From Hyphococcus sp. (lineage in GTDB: Bacteria > Pseudomonadota > Alphaproteobacteria > Caulobacterales > Parvularculaceae), in the NCBI GenBank assembly GCA_021776375.1, contig JAJFGA010000036.1, positions 1-49,922 on the forward strand: 49,922 nt of DNA. Reading direction: 5' to 3'. A program made the position numbers and the translations under genes. Positions 25,472 through 34,193 of the stretch are shown here, one piece after another. The notes beneath the pieces are model-generated. The model searched no databases. It was given only the letters and a program-made list of their open reading frames with translations, and was not told where the DNA came from. Each line of letters starts with the position of its first letter. The stretch's first letter is position 1.

Positions 25472-26755
25472 CTATTGCGCCGGCGCATTATGCGCAGCCT
25501 CGCCAGCTTTGGGTGTTTTTAAAACAGATTCCGCAATCGAACGCGGCAACGGCTTCGGCGTTTCCATGAACCCAAGCAAGGGCAAGATGATCAGGAAGAA
25601 CGAGAAATAATACGCTGTGGCGATCTGCGCATAGAAGACGTATGAGCCTTCCGCTGGTTTGCCGCCGAGATAGCCAAGCACCAGGCAAGCCGCGATGAAG
25701 ATGAAAAAGAACATCTTCGCCGCCGGACGATACCGCATTGAGCGCACCTTGGAGGTGTCGAGCCAGGGCAAGACGAACAGCACCAGGATTGAGCCAAACA
25801 TCGCCATCACGCCGCCGAGTTTCGACGAGATCGGGCCGATATCAAAAGTGATCGCCCGCAAGATCGCGTAGAACGGCAGATAGTACCATTCAGGCACAAT
25901 CGAGGCCGGCGTCGAGAGCGGGTTGGCTTCGATATAATTATCCGGATGGCCAAGCCCGTTCGGGTTGAAGAACACAAACGCGGCGAACAGGATCAAAAAG
26001 ACGACAATCGCGAAGCCATCCTTGACGGTGTAATAGGGATGGAACGGCACGGTGTCTTTTTTAACATCTTTGACTTCAACGCCGGTCGGATTGGCGTTGC
26101 CCGGAATGTGTAGCGCCCAGATGTGCAACATCACCACGCCGGCAATCGCGAACGGCAACAGATAGTGCAGCGAGTAGAAACGGTTGAGGGTGGGGTTATC
26201 GACCGAGAACCCGCCCCATAAAAGCGTTCTGATATCTTCGCCAACAAGCGGGATCGCCGAGAACAGATTGGTAATAACGGTCGCGCCCCAATAGGACATC
26301 TGCCCCCAGGGAAGAACGTAACCCATAAACGCCGTCGCCATCATCAGCAGGTAGATGACAACGCCAAGCATCCACAACACTTCGCGCGGCTCCTTGTAAG
26401 AGCCGTAATAGACGCCGCGGAACATGTGGATATAAACGGCGAGGAAGAACATCGACGCGCCATTGGCGTGCACATAGCGCATCAGCCAGCCGTAATTGAC
26501 GTCACGCATAATGTGTTCGACGCTATTAAACGCCATCGACGTGTGCGGCACATAATGCATCGCCAGAATGACGCCGGTGATAATCTGGATGACCAGACAA
26601 ATCGCCAGGATGCCGCCAAAAGTGTACCAGTAATTGAGGTTTTTCGGGGTTGGGAAATCGACAAAACTGTCATGGGCGAGGCGCACAATCGGCAGCCGGT
26701 CGTCCAGCCATTTCGCGAAGCCTGCGGCGGGTTTGTATGTAGACGGATGGCTCAT
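25472..26755 (-). CDS. petB: Cytochrome b of the bc1 complex
   Basis: 427 residues with eight membrane helices, the full unsplit bacterial/mitochondrial form. It holds the two b haems between helices II and IV; the histidines are visible in [18 protein letters not shown] and [20 protein letters not shown]. The quinol-site [13 protein letters not shown] motif (PEWY) is intact. It lies between petA and petC in the usual operon order. It oxidises ubiquinol and drives proton translocation. Confidence 0.97.
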   Translation of the reverse strand: MSHPSTYKPAAGFAKWLDDRLPIVRLAHDSFVDFPTPKNLNYWYTFGGILAICLVIQIITGVILAMHYVPHTSMAFNSVEHIMRDVNYGWLMRYVHANGASMFFLAVYIHMFRGVYYGSYKEPREVLWMLGVVIYLLMMATAFMGYVLPWGQMSYWGATVITNLFSAIPLVGEDIRTLLWGGFSVDNPTLNRFYSLHYLLPFAIAGVVMLHIWALHIPGNANPTGVEVKDVKKDTVPFHPYYTVKDGFAIVVFLILFAAFVFFNPNGLGHPDNYIEANPLSTPASIVPEWYYLPFYAILRAITFDIGPISSKLGGVMAMFGSILVLFVLPWLDTSKVRSMRYRPAAKMFFFIFIAACLVLGYLGGKPAEGSYVFYAQIATAYYFSFFLIILPLLGFMETPKPLPRSIAESVLKTPKAGEAAHNAPAQ

Positions 26756-26768
26756 GGTTGTTTCTCCC

Positions 26769-27377
26769 CTAACCGATCTTCACGAGAGCGTCGGAAAGAA
26801 ACTCATAGCGCGGAATTTCAAGATTTTCCGGCGCGGGTCCTTTACGGATGCGCCCGGCGATATCGTAATGCGAGCCGTGGCACGGGCAGAACCAGCCATT
26901 GTAGTCGCCGCGGTTTTCGCCAGAAGACGTGCCGAGCGGAATGCAGCCGAGATGGGTGCAGATACCGACAACCAGCAACCATTGCGGGCGCGCCGCGCCA
27001 TCGCGTGATGTCACGCGCGCATCGTCGGTCGCGTCAACCGATCCGGTAAGATTGCCATTACGCGCGGCATCATCCTTAAGGGCGCCAAGCGGCGTCGCTT
27101 CGCCCTCGGTGATTTCCGCTTCCGTGCGGTGGCGGATAAAGACCGGCTTGCCCTGCCACATCACTTTAATCGCCTGACCGACCGAAATGCTGGAAAGATC
27201 TACCTCAACGGTGGACAAAGCCAGCACCGAAGCGTCCGGGTTCATTTGATGAACCAGCGGCCAGATCGCCGCGCCAGCGCCGGCGGCGGCGGTCGCCGCG
27301 GCGAAGATATGAATAAAATCGCGCCGGGTCGGCTCACCATCATCAGATGGTCCCGCGTCTGAAATTTCCGTCGTCAT
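26769..27377 (-). CDS. petA: Rieske iron-sulfur protein of the bc1 complex
   Basis: 202 residues. A twin-arginine signal/anchor ([19 protein letters not shown]) targets the folded protein through the Tat route. The [2Fe-2S] ligands lie in [10 protein letters not shown] and CPCHGSHYD, each giving one Cys and one His, with the extra disulfide cysteines present. The Pro loop ([16 protein letters not shown]) follows. It is the first gene of petABC, 14 bases before petB. A 132-base region separates it from divergent trmL and should hold the promoter. Confidence 0.97.
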   Translation of the reverse strand: MTTEISDAGPSDDGEPTRRDFIHIFAAATAAAGAGAAIWPLVHQMNPDASVLALSTVEVDLSSISVGQAIKVMWQGKPVFIRHRTEAEITEGEATPLGALKDDAARNGNLTGSVDATDDARVTSRDGAARPQWLLVVGICTHLGCIPLGTSSGENRGDYNGWFCPCHGSHYDIAGRIRKGPAPENLEIPRYEFLSDALVKIG

Positions 27378-27509
27378 GGGTGTTTCGCCTTAAGGAGTGC
27401 GCCCGAGAGCAAGAATCGCGAGGCTGTTTTGCATGTCTCTTGTACAAAGTCTAGGCGGCAAAGCGCTGCGTCCTAGCGTCGCGAGGGAGTAGGCGACAGG
27501 ACCGGAAAC

Positions 27510-27974
27510 ATGTGCAAAAACAGTCCCATGCGGCTGGCTTTGTATCAACCTGATATTCCCCAAAATGTCGGCGCGGCGATTCGGGCTGCGGCCTGTTTCG
27601 GCGCCGGACTGGATATTGTCGAACCTTGCGGCTTTCCGCTTGATTCGCGGGAGATCAAAAGGGTCGCGATGGACTATGGCGCCCTCGCCCCGCCGGTCGC
27701 CCATATTGGCTGGCAGGCCTATGCCCAGACCCTCGGTGAGGCGCGGCTGATTCTACTGACAACGAAGTCGGATCAGTCGATTTGGGAGTTTGAATTTCGC
27801 GAAACCGACACCCTCCTGATGGGCCGCGAAAGCGCCGGCGCGCCGGAAGATGTTCACGCCGCCGCCACGGCGCGGCTTTCCATCCCCCTGGCGCCCGGCG
27901 CCCGCTCGCTCAATGTCGCTGTGGCCGCCTCGGTAGCATTAGCAGAAGCAAGACGGCAAGTTGGATGGGGGTAA
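27510..27974 (+). CDS. trmL: tRNA (cytidine(34)-2'-O)-methyltransferase
   Basis: 154 residues. The SPOUT fold is recognised from YQPDIPQNVGAAIRAAACFGAGLDIVEPCGFPL at the N-terminus and the C-terminal knot DTLLMGRESAGAPEDV followed by IPLAPGARSLNVAVAASVAL. TrmL methylates the ribose of the wobble base of tRNA(Leu). The start may be the ATG at 27510 or that at 27528, where family members usually begin; an AGGA lies before the first. It is divergent from petABC, as often seen in this class. Confidence 0.95.
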   Translation: MCKNSPMRLALYQPDIPQNVGAAIRAAACFGAGLDIVEPCGFPLDSREIKRVAMDYGALAPPVAHIGWQAYAQTLGEARLILLTTKSDQSIWEFEFRETDTLLMGRESAGAPEDVHAAATARLSIPLAPGARSLNVAVAASVALAEARRQVGWG

Positions 27975-28041
27975 GTCGAAAATACTTTGACAGCATTCAT
28001 CCGGACAGACAGTATTAACATGAAAAATAGCGGGGATTTTC

Positions 28042-28494
28042 ATGCAGAATCTACGGATAATAACTGGAACTGTTCTATCTTTATTTTTTCTCATGGCGCC
28101 TGCATTAGCGCAAAACTCAAATCCTGATGAAAAAAACGAAACTGAATCTTCGTCTGGCGCCCTGGAGTTGTTGTTCGGTAAGTCGGATTTTGAACCTGAC
28201 CTTGAAGAAATCGCCAAACACACGCTTGGCAGTATGGGTAATCCAGTTCGCGCAGACATGCCCGCCGGAGAACGCACCTATTTGAATCGGCTCATATGCA
28301 TCAACGATAATCGCAAACCCAGCTTTGAGCGCATTGGTTCGTTCGGCATGGGCCCATACGGGCACATCATTGACGGCTATGACGTCAAATGTAAGAGCGT
28401 GAAATCGGTCACTATATATATGGATATGTATCATCCCGGATTTATAGAAGAACGAACAGTTCCTGGGTTCTTTATCAAGCCAAACGCGAATTAG
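28042..28494 (+). CDS. Conserved secreted protein of unknown function
   Basis: 150 residues. It begins with a clear signal peptide (LSLFFLMAPALA, cleavage before QNS). The mature protein contains PLGSxxNPVRxxMPAGERTYLxRLxC-like and FERIGSFGMGPYGHIIDGYDVKC segments. I recall these as conserved in many small alphaproteobacterial secreted proteins of unknown role. The two cysteines at the ends of these segments may form a disulfide. It lies 67 bases after trmL and 37 bases before a VOC protein, and may be transcribed with neither. Confidence 0.7.
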   Translation: MQNLRIITGTVLSLFFLMAPALAQNSNPDEKNETESSSGALELLFGKSDFEPDLEEIAKHTLGSMGNPVRADMPAGERTYLNRLICINDNRKPSFERIGSFGMGPYGHIIDGYDVKCKSVKSVTIYMDMYHPGFIEERTVPGFFIKPNAN

Positions 28495-28531
28495 GCTGGC
28501 GCCTGCAAATCGTTGGCTTTAATACTGACGA

Positions 28532-28945
28532 ATGAAACAATCCATCGTTCATATAGCTCTCGTCGTTCGCGACTATGACGAGGCTATCGATTTCTACACC
28601 AAGGTTTTAAATTTCACTCTGGTCGAAGACACCTATCAACCGGAACAGGACAAGCGTTGGGTTGTCGTCGCGCCGCCGGGGTCAACCGGAACGACATTGT
28701 TGTTAGCGCGGGCGTCAAAACCAGAGCAGGAACCCTTCATCGGCAACCAGTCCGGCGGCCGGGTTTTCTTGTTTCTCAATAGCGACGATTTTTGGCGCGA
28801 TTATAATGCGATGAAAGCCAAGGGCGTGCGGTTCGTCCGCGATCCGAAAGAGGCCGATTACGGCATTGTGGCGGTGTTTGAAGACCTCTATGGCAACCGC
28901 TGGGATTTGTTGCAGTTAAACAAAGAGCATCCGCTCGCTTTATAA
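28532..28945 (+). CDS. VOC/glyoxalase-family protein
   Basis: 137 residues. One vicinal-oxygen-chelate unit: VHIALVVRDYDEAIDFYTKVLNFTLVEDT (first beta-alpha-beta-beta-beta), then YGIVAVFEDLYGNRWDLLQLN with the conserved G-N-x-W-D end. His7 and the Glu of FED could be metal ligands with His/Glu of a second chain. The segment WVVVAPPGSTGTTLLLAR is typical of the PhnB/YaeR-like group. The substrate is unknown. Confidence 0.85.
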   Translation: MKQSIVHIALVVRDYDEAIDFYTKVLNFTLVEDTYQPEQDKRWVVVAPPGSTGTTLLLARASKPEQEPFIGNQSGGRVFLFLNSDDFWRDYNAMKAKGVRFVRDPKEADYGIVAVFEDLYGNRWDLLQLNKEHPLAL

Positions 28946-28997
28946 TTTCGAGGCGTCTGGTGTATAAAAATGCGCACTGACATGTTCCGCGGAACAG

Positions 28998-29876
28998 CTA
29001 GCCCGACAGCGTATATATATGGCGGATCGCCGCTCCTGCATTGTCGCTTTCAGCAAGATGCTCAAACATACGCGCGGTTGCATTACAGGCTGCCGCCGTT
29101 TCTTCGTCGCTTTGCGGTTTTTGCCCACCAACGGTGAGTAACCCGATTAACTCCTGCCCAAGCAATTCGTTCAGAAGCTGCCCCGCCTCCATTAAACGCG
29201 CCTGTGCTGCGTCCACATCATATAAGGGGATTTCGTCAAAAGCATTCGAAATGACGCTAGCGGCAAGTTCCTGCTGGCAACGCTGTCGGTCAGCGCCCAT
29301 CTTAGCCTTGATATCGTCAGCCGACAACGAAGCAAGAGATACTGGGTCATAAAAATACCAATGACAAAACAGCGGTTCGGCCTCGGTCAAATAATCCATC
29401 ATCCCAATCATAAAGTGTGTAAAGGCAATGATATCCTCGTCGCGACCCCGTTTGAGATAGTAGACGAAGTGGCTCTCGGTCAGATTCTTGCCAGCATTAA
29501 ACGCCGCTACCCGGGCCTCATCCGCCCCGGTTTCCGTCTCTAAAATCTCTTTAAGTTTTTGTCGCAGATCATCTTCAATCGCCGGTTCTTTGACGAACAA
29601 CGCCGCCAACATGGGGTCTTTGCGCGCGTCAGCCAAAATCTCGTCGAGAACCTCATCCTGCGAAGCAGGTTGCGGCAGATATTCCCCGATATAGGGTTTG
29701 AGCAGCGGTTCTGCGACTTTCACCCCGACCACAGCAAACGCCACCGTCAAGCCTGTCGTTATCATTGCGGCATGACGCGAATTTTTAAATAATGTAGCGA
29801 GTACGCCGCCTATGAGTGCGCCGCCCCCGCCGCCGATAGCGCCATAAATCGCCGCTGCGCCAATTTGTTCCCACAT
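28998..29876 (-). CDS. Glycine-rich membrane-anchored hypothetical protein
   Basis: 292 residues from an ATG at 29876, chosen because GGGGG lies 4-5 bases upstream; a longer frame starts at 29906. A first helix rich in glycine (AAIYGAIGGGGGALIGGVLA) and a second (AAMITTGLTVAFAVVGVKV) anchor the protein. The rest is helical and acidic, with three cysteines (FCHWYF, RQRCQQ, AACNAT) spread over it. I recognise no family. It is divergent from hemF, with 70 bases between starts; no role in haem synthesis can be inferred from that alone. Confidence 0.65.
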   Translation of the reverse strand: MWEQIGAAAIYGAIGGGGGALIGGVLATLFKNSRHAAMITTGLTVAFAVVGVKVAEPLLKPYIGEYLPQPASQDEVLDEILADARKDPMLAALFVKEPAIEDDLRQKLKEILETETGADEARVAAFNAGKNLTESHFVYYLKRGRDEDIIAFTHFMIGMMDYLTEAEPLFCHWYFYDPVSLASLSADDIKAKMGADRQRCQQELAASVISNAFDEIPLYDVDAAQARLMEAGQLLNELLGQELIGLLTVGGQKPQSDEETAAACNATARMFEHLAESDNAGAAIRHIYTLSG

Positions 29877-29946
29877 ATTGCCCCCGCAATTGTTATATTG
29901 GTTCAACGCATAGCATTACACGTCAAAACAATAGAGCAAGCAAAAA

Positions 29947-30897
29947 ATGTCAAATCAACCAACAGAACTCCTGGATAAGCGAAAACAAATAGCTCGAGCC
30001 TGGTTTGAAAAACTACGTGACGATATTTGCGCTGCATTTGAACAGCTCGAGGAGGACGCCGGCGACCTATATGGTGATATGCCCGCCGGGAGGTTTGAAA
30101 AAAAGCCATGGACACGAGGCGATGGCCCCGGCGCGTTTTCCGAAAAAGTGGGAACCGGTTTTTCGGCAGAAAACGCGACGACCAAAAATGAAGATCAGGG
30201 AGGCGGCGTCATGTCGATGCTGCATGGCCGGGTTTTTGAAAAGGCGGGAATCCACACATCGACCGTATATGGTGAATTCTCCGAAGAGTTCCGCAGTCAG
30301 ATTCCGGGGGCGGAGGAAGACCCGCGCTTTTGGGCGTCGGGCGTTTCGTTGATCGCGCATACGCGAAACCCACATGCGCCGGCCGCCCACATGAACACAA
30401 GATTTATTGTCACTACCAAAGACTGGTTCGGCGGCGGCGGAGATTTAAATCCGATGCATCCCGCCTATCGGACCGAGACCCACGAAGACACCCAAGAATT
30501 TCTGGCGGCGATGCGCGAGGCTTGTGCGCCCCATGACGCAGAATATTTTCCAAAGTTCAAAAAATGGTGTGACGACTATTTCTTCCTACCGCACAGAAAT
30601 GAGCCGCGCGGCGTCGGCGGTATTTTCTATGATCGCCACAATAGCGGCGACTGGGACAAAGACTTCGCCTTCACGCAAGATGTTGGCCGCGCCTTTCTCG
30701 GCGCCTATCCAAAGCTCGTCGCCAAACGCATGGACCAGCCATGGACGCAAGACGACCGCGAAGCGCAACTGATCCAGCGCGGACGCTATGCGGAATTCAA
30801 CCTGCTCTATGACCGCGGCACGACGTTTGGTCTAAAAACCGGCGGCAATGTAGACTCGATCCTGTCGTCGCTGCCGCCGGAAGCAAAGTGGCCATAG
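29947..30897 (+). CDS. hemF: Oxygen-dependent coproporphyrinogen III oxidase with a palindromic insert
   Basis: 316 residues. HemF decarboxylates two propionates of coproporphyrinogen III with O2 in the cytoplasm. The family marks are [60 protein letters not shown] and [22 protein letters not shown]. Between the conserved KPWTRGDG and QGGGVMSM, where the E. coli enzyme has no extra residues, there is an insert around residues 61-80. It is encoded by a 46-base palindromic repeat (30132-30177) of a type found also at 31417-31460. The frame stays open, so the product is probably a working enzyme with a surface loop added. Confidence 0.96.
   Translation: MSNQPTELLDKRKQIARAWFEKLRDDICAAFEQLEEDAGDLYGDMPAGRFEKKPWTRGDGPGAFSEKVGTGFSAENATTKNEDQGGGVMSMLHGRVFEKAGIHTSTVYGEFSEEFRSQIPGAEEDPRFWASGVSLIAHTRNPHAPAAHMNTRFIVTTKDWFGGGGDLNPMHPAYRTETHEDTQEFLAAMREACAPHDAEYFPKFKKWCDDYFFLPHRNEPRGVGGIFYDRHNSGDWDKDFAFTQDVGRAFLGAYPKLVAKRMDQPWTQDDREAQLIQRGRYAEFNLLYDRGTTFGLKTGGNVDSILSSLPPEAKWP
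30132..30177. repeat. Palindromic repeat inside hemF
   Basis: Arms CGCGTTTTC/GAAAACGCG (9 bases) and CCGAAAAA/TTTTTCGG (8 bases) flank a GTGGGAACCGG core. The same family occurs between DUF188 and glpK at 31417. Its reading in the hemF frame is [16 protein letters not shown]. Confidence 0.85.
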
Positions 30898-30912
30898 GGC
30901 GCGCCTTAAATA

Positions 30913-31371
30913 TCACCGCGCCCGGCGCGCCGCCAGCTCCAGCGCTTCGAGAAAACGCGAACGGTCTTTCTTTGAAAACATCGGACCGCCACCGGAGATT
31001 TCTCCCATCTCGCGCAAGTCCCGCGACAGCGAGCGCATCGCCATGCCCATACCGATATTGTCGGCGGTGAACGGTTTGCCGGTTGAGCCCACAACCTGCG
31101 CGCCGGATTTCAGACAACGCTCGGCGAGCGGGATATCGCTGGTGATCACTATGTCGCCCTCGCCCGCCCGCTCGGCGATCCAGTCATCGGCGACATCGGG
31201 ACCATCAGCGACAATCACCCGGCGCACATCAAGCCCCGCCGGCAGACGCATACGGGCGTTGGAAACAAAGTGAACCGCAAACCCATGACGGTCCGCCACG
31301 CGCACAACTTCGTCCTTCACCGGACAGGCGTCAGCATCGACAAAAATCTCCGGCTTTTTCATTGCTGCCAT
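30913..31371 (-). CDS. YaiI/YqxD-family protein (DUF188)
   Basis: 152 residues. The family opens with IFVDADACPVKDEVVRVADRHG, and then VIVADGPDVADDWIAERAGEGDIVITSDIPLAERCLKSG holds a second set of acidic residues; together they make a PIN-like nuclease site. GGGPMFSKKDRSRFLEALE closes the protein. The family has no proven substrate, although the fold suggests RNA or DNA cleavage. It is convergent with hemF, with 15 bases between stops. Confidence 0.92.
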   Translation of the reverse strand: MAAMKKPEIFVDADACPVKDEVVRVADRHGFAVHFVSNARMRLPAGLDVRRVIVADGPDVADDWIAERAGEGDIVITSDIPLAERCLKSGAQVVGSTGKPFTADNIGMGMAMRSLSRDLREMGEISGGGPMFSKKDRSRFLEALELAARRAR

Positions 31372-31416
31372 TTCGCGTTAGGATCGGTTATGTGCGGCGT
31401 TATCAAATAACATAGA

Positions 31417-31460
31417 GCGCGTTCCCGAAAAGTGGATACCGGTTTTCGGAAAGAACGCGC
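31417..31460. repeat. Palindromic repeat of the hemF type, intergenic
   Basis: Arms GCGCGTTC/GAACGCGC and CCGAAAA/TTTTCGG enclose GTGGATACCGG. It shares nearly the whole core with the copy inside hemF (30132-30177) and lies 13 bases before a second hairpin in the glpK leader. Confidence 0.85.
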
Positions 31461-31473
31461 GAAAAATCAGAAT

Positions 31474-31516
31474 CTAGAGCAAGTTTCCTACACACAAGTC
31501 GGGAAACTTGCTCTAG
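31474..31516. promoter_or_regulatory. Long perfect hairpin abutting the glpK ribosome site
   Basis: CTAGAGCAAGTTTCC (31474-31488) is the exact complement of 31502-31516, leaving a 13-base loop. The last stem base is the first base of GAAAG, the only purine-rich tract before the glpK ATG. The hairpin could limit ribosome access. Confidence 0.7.
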
Positions 31517-31525
31517 AAAGATGCC

Positions 31526-33016
31526 ATGACAGATTTTGAGGCGCCTTATATTCTCGCCATTGATCAAGGCACAACGTCAAGCCGGGCAATTGTGTTTGAC
31601 GGCGCCGGTAAGGCTGTCGCCGCCGCGCAACAGGAGTTTGCGCAACACTATCCCGCCGACGGATGGGTTGAACACGACCCGGAAGACATCTGGCAAACGA
31701 CGCTCGCAACCGCGCGTGAGGTTTTCAGACAAGTCGAAGGCGCCGGCCGCGAGATCGCCGCGATCGGCATCACAAACCAGCGCGAGACGACAATATTGTG
31801 GGACCGCGCAACCGGTAAACCGATTTATAACGCCATCGTCTGGCAGGACCGGCGCACCGCCGATATCTGCGACCAGATGCGCGCCGAGGGGCTTGAGGCG
31901 GGGATCACCGCCCGCACCGGACTGCTGCTGGACCCCTATTTTTCAGCCTCGAAAGCGGCATGGATTTTAGACCATGTCGACGGCGCCCGCGCGCGCGCTG
32001 AAAATGGCGAGATCGCTTTCGGCACGGTTGACAGTTTCCTCATCTCACGCCTGACCGGCGGCGCCATTCACGCAACCGATGCGACCAACGCAAGCCGCAC
32101 CAGCCTTTATAATATCCATACTGATGAATGGGACACCGGACTGCTGGAAGAATTCCGTGTACCGCGCCAATGTCTGGGCGATGTACGCGACTGCGCCGAT
32201 GACTTTGGCCACACCGATCCGGAAATCTTCGGTCGCCCAATCCCGATTTGCGGCGTCGCCGGCGACCAGCAGGCCGCAGCCTTTGGCCAGGCCTGCTTCG
32301 AGGTTGGCGACATTAAAAGCACCTACGGCACCGGATGTTTCGTGATGGCGCATACCGGCGCGGAGGCGCTGATATCAAACAACAAACTCTTAACGACCAT
32401 CGCCTATCGGCTCGGCGGCAAGACGCACTATGCGCTTGAAGGTTCCATCTTTATTGCTGGCGCTGCGGTTCAATGGCTGCGCGATGAATTGGGAATTATC
32501 AAAAACGCCAGCGACACCGCCGATCTCGCCGACACCATCGAGAGCAATGAAGGGGTCTATCTTGTCCCCGCCTTCACCGGCCTCGGGGCGCCGCATTGGC
32601 GCGCTGACGCGCGCGGCGCCATATACGGACTGACCCGCGGCGCCGGCCGGGCGCATCTTGTTCGCGCCGCACTTGAAGCTGTGGCCTACCAGACCGCCGA
32701 CCTCATCGACGCCTTCGCCGCCGATGGGGTCGCGCCCCGCACCTTGCGCGTCGATGGCGGCATGGTCGCCAATGATTGGACGATGCAGTTTCTGGCCGAC
32801 ATTCTGGACCTGCCGGTCGAGCGACCGCGCATCCTGGAGACCACGGCGCTGGGCGTTGCCTATCTCGCCGGTTTGCATATCGGCGTCTATAATAATGTCA
32901 GCGAAGTCGCCGAGCGCTGGCGCCTCGACGCCCGCTTCCAGCCGGCAATGGCGCCGGAAGAACGAAACCGTAATCTCGCCGGGTGGAAAGAGGCGTTGCG
33001 CCGGACGCTTGGGTAG
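31526..33016 (+). CDS. glpK: Glycerol kinase
   Basis: 496 residues, full length, FGGY family. It phosphorylates glycerol to glycerol-3-phosphate with ATP in the cytoplasm. Motifs are [15 protein letters not shown] (phosphate 1), [15 protein letters not shown] [11 protein letters not shown], the [13 protein letters not shown] segment with the catalytic Asp, [14 protein letters not shown], and the adenosine site near [11 protein letters not shown]. No other glp gene is near. Start: ATG at 31526 with AGAAAG 5 bases upstream, directly after a strong hairpin. Its product could feed the lipid module further right in the window. Confidence 0.97.
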   Translation: MTDFEAPYILAIDQGTTSSRAIVFDGAGKAVAAAQQEFAQHYPADGWVEHDPEDIWQTTLATAREVFRQVEGAGREIAAIGITNQRETTILWDRATGKPIYNAIVWQDRRTADICDQMRAEGLEAGITARTGLLLDPYFSASKAAWILDHVDGARARAENGEIAFGTVDSFLISRLTGGAIHATDATNASRTSLYNIHTDEWDTGLLEEFRVPRQCLGDVRDCADDFGHTDPEIFGRPIPICGVAGDQQAAAFGQACFEVGDIKSTYGTGCFVMAHTGAEALISNNKLLTTIAYRLGGKTHYALEGSIFIAGAAVQWLRDELGIIKNASDTADLADTIESNEGVYLVPAFTGLGAPHWRADARGAIYGLTRGAGRAHLVRAALEAVAYQTADLIDAFAADGVAPRTLRVDGGMVANDWTMQFLADILDLPVERPRILETTALGVAYLAGLHIGVYNNVSEVAERWRLDARFQPAMAPEERNRNLAGWKEALRRTLG

Positions 33017-33187
33017 GTCCTCTTGTTCCGCCGCAACAGATCCCGGACCAGCGAAGCATACGCAGCTGCGCGGACATGCATTTTCCCTTTTGGTGCGCCG
33101 CACGCGACAAATTCTCCGTAGAAGTTGTTTTTACATGAACTTTTCTCGCAAGACGTGCTCAGCATAAGGCTTAACGTCACAAATTTC

Positions 33188-33236
33188 GTCAAATGGGGCC
33201 CATGATTGGGTCCCCCAGCCCAATCAGCCATTTGAC
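33188..33236. repeat. Two-step inverted repeat after glpK
   Basis: Outer arms GTCAAATGG (33188-33196) and CCATTTGAC (33228-33236) and inner arms TGATTGGG (33203-33210) and CCCAATCA (33219-33226) pair perfectly. The internal loop is uneven, 6 bases against 1. There is no T-run, so it is not a standard terminator. Confidence 0.6.
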
Positions 33237-33359
33237 TGGTGAAAAGTTATCCTCACTGAATCCAGGGCCCTTATACTCCCAAACAGTCGGAATATCGCAG
33301 AGGCGTTGTCACAACCGTTCCTCTGATATCCGGTAATTGCAGCCAAAGGAGCAAACCAG

Positions 33360-33551
33360 ATGCAGCGCATAAACACATCCCGGCGACCGGCGGCGCCAGC
33401 AGCGATCGCGGGTAAAAATGTTGGACCAGATTCCGCTGCAGGCCCCGTGGTTACAGGGCTTACATTTAGCGCGAAGGCGGTCGAACCGTCGTTTATGCGC
33501 CTGCCAGAACAGAGAAAAACATATTTTTGCAGCGCAGCAAAATTTGGGTGA
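33360..33551 (+). CDS. Possible small ORF ahead of the phasin gene
   Basis: 63 codons from the ATG at 33360, which has AAGGAG 8 bases upstream, unusually good for a shadow frame. The product is basic and polar with no membrane segment, signal peptide or known motif. The frame ends inside the candidate PhaR-type site. It may be a leader peptide or a chance frame; conservation would decide. Confidence 0.25.
   Translation: MQRINTSRRPAAPAAIAGKNVGPDSAAGPVVTGLTFSAKAVEPSFMRLPEQRKTYFCSAAKFG
33527..33540. promoter_or_regulatory. TTGC-rich site ahead of the phasin gene
   Basis: TTGCAGCGCAGCAA, inside the longer TTTTGC-N6-GCAAAA inverted repeat. It differs from the site before phaC in one base. Known PhaR regulators of PHA granule genes bind TGC-rich motifs, so an operator role is likely. 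Confidence 0.55.
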
Positions 33552-33652
33552 GCATTCTAATTTTCGTCCCTATCTTTGCCTCCAAGGAAACATTTGGGCT
33601 GGCGCGGAGATATCCCCGCCGTCGCCACGCCCCGGAAAGAAAGGAAACGACC

Positions 33653-34027
33653 ATGACAGAACAAGTTGAAACCACGCCAATCACCCCGAAAGAAGTTCTC
33701 CGCAAGGGCTGGCTGGCCTATCTCGGCCTTTATGGCGCCGCCTATGAGCGCGTGAAGCCGCTGACGAACAAAGCCGGCGAAACCATTGAGCAGCTGATTG
33801 TCAAAGGTGAGACGGTTGAGACCAACGCCCAGGAAGTCGTCGGCGACGTTCGCGAGCGCGCCAACAGCTTTTACGGCAAAGGCGCATCGCGCGTTCGCCG
33901 GTATATGCCGGAATTTGTGGCCGGCGCAGAACGCGTTGACGAGCTTGAGGCTGAAATTGCCGCGCTGAGCAAAAAAGTTGCTGAGCTGACCGGCGAGCCG
34001 GAAGCCGACAGCGCAAAAGCTGCATAA
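33653..34027 (+). CDS. Phasin (PHA granule-associated protein)
   Basis: 124 residues; AAGGAAA lies before the ATG. The opening RKGWLAYLGLYGAAYERVK is the amphipathic phasin helix that coats polyhydroxyalkanoate granules. Further helical sequence and a coiled-coil end (AGAERVDELEAEIAALSKKVAELTG) follow, and the C-terminus is Ala/Asp rich. It starts the PHA locus, upstream of a terminator, so it may be made more strongly than phaC. An independent site like that of phaC lies 110 bases upstream of its start. Confidence 0.85.
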   Translation: MTEQVETTPITPKEVLRKGWLAYLGLYGAAYERVKPLTNKAGETIEQLIVKGETVETNAQEVVGDVRERANSFYGKGASRVRRYMPEFVAGAERVDELEAEIAALSKKVAELTGEPEADSAKAA

Positions 34028-34057
34028 AGCTGTGTTAGTATTTGTTGCGTACCAAAG

Positions 34058-34085
34058 CGGGGCGTCATGATTGGCGCCCCGTTTT
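34058..34085 (+). terminator. Rho-independent terminator after the phasin gene
   Basis: CGGGGCG (34058-34064) pairs with CGCCCCG (34075-34081) over a 10-base loop, followed by TTTT. It lies 31 bases after the phasin stop and should cut most transcripts before phaC. Confidence 0.8.
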
Positions 34086-34088
34086 ATA

Positions 34089-34102
34089 TTGCATCGCAGC
34101 AA
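34089..34102. promoter_or_regulatory. TTGC-rich site ahead of phaC
   Basis: TTGCATCGCAGCAA matches 33527-33540 in 13 of 14 bases and lies about 92 bases before the phaC start, just after the phasin terminator. It is a candidate PhaR-type operator. Confidence 0.55.
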
Positions 34103-34193
34103 ATAATTCCAATGCACGTTTGCGATCGCGAGAAAAACCCTCAATACTCCGGGTCCTGTAATAGTAAACAGGATCAACGTCCTGGGAGGCGAT

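Larger units (their letters stand above)
33017..33652. other. Stretch between glpK and the first phasin gene
   Basis: No confident gene. It holds a strong hairpin (33188-33236), a 63-codon frame with a good ribosome site (33360-33551) and a TTGC...GCAA site (33527-33540) that matches one before phaC. The last 110 bases are likely the phasin promoter and leader. Confidence 0.5.

Noticed and set aside
24691..25569. A 292-codon plus-strand frame opposite petC
   Set aside because: petC has its haem motif, signal peptide and anchor in place; the opposite frame is basic and featureless and is explained by codon bias.
29876..29947. Functional link between hemF and the divergent glycine-rich membrane protein
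   Set aside because: Shared promoter space is the only evidence; nothing in the membrane protein suggests haem chemistry.
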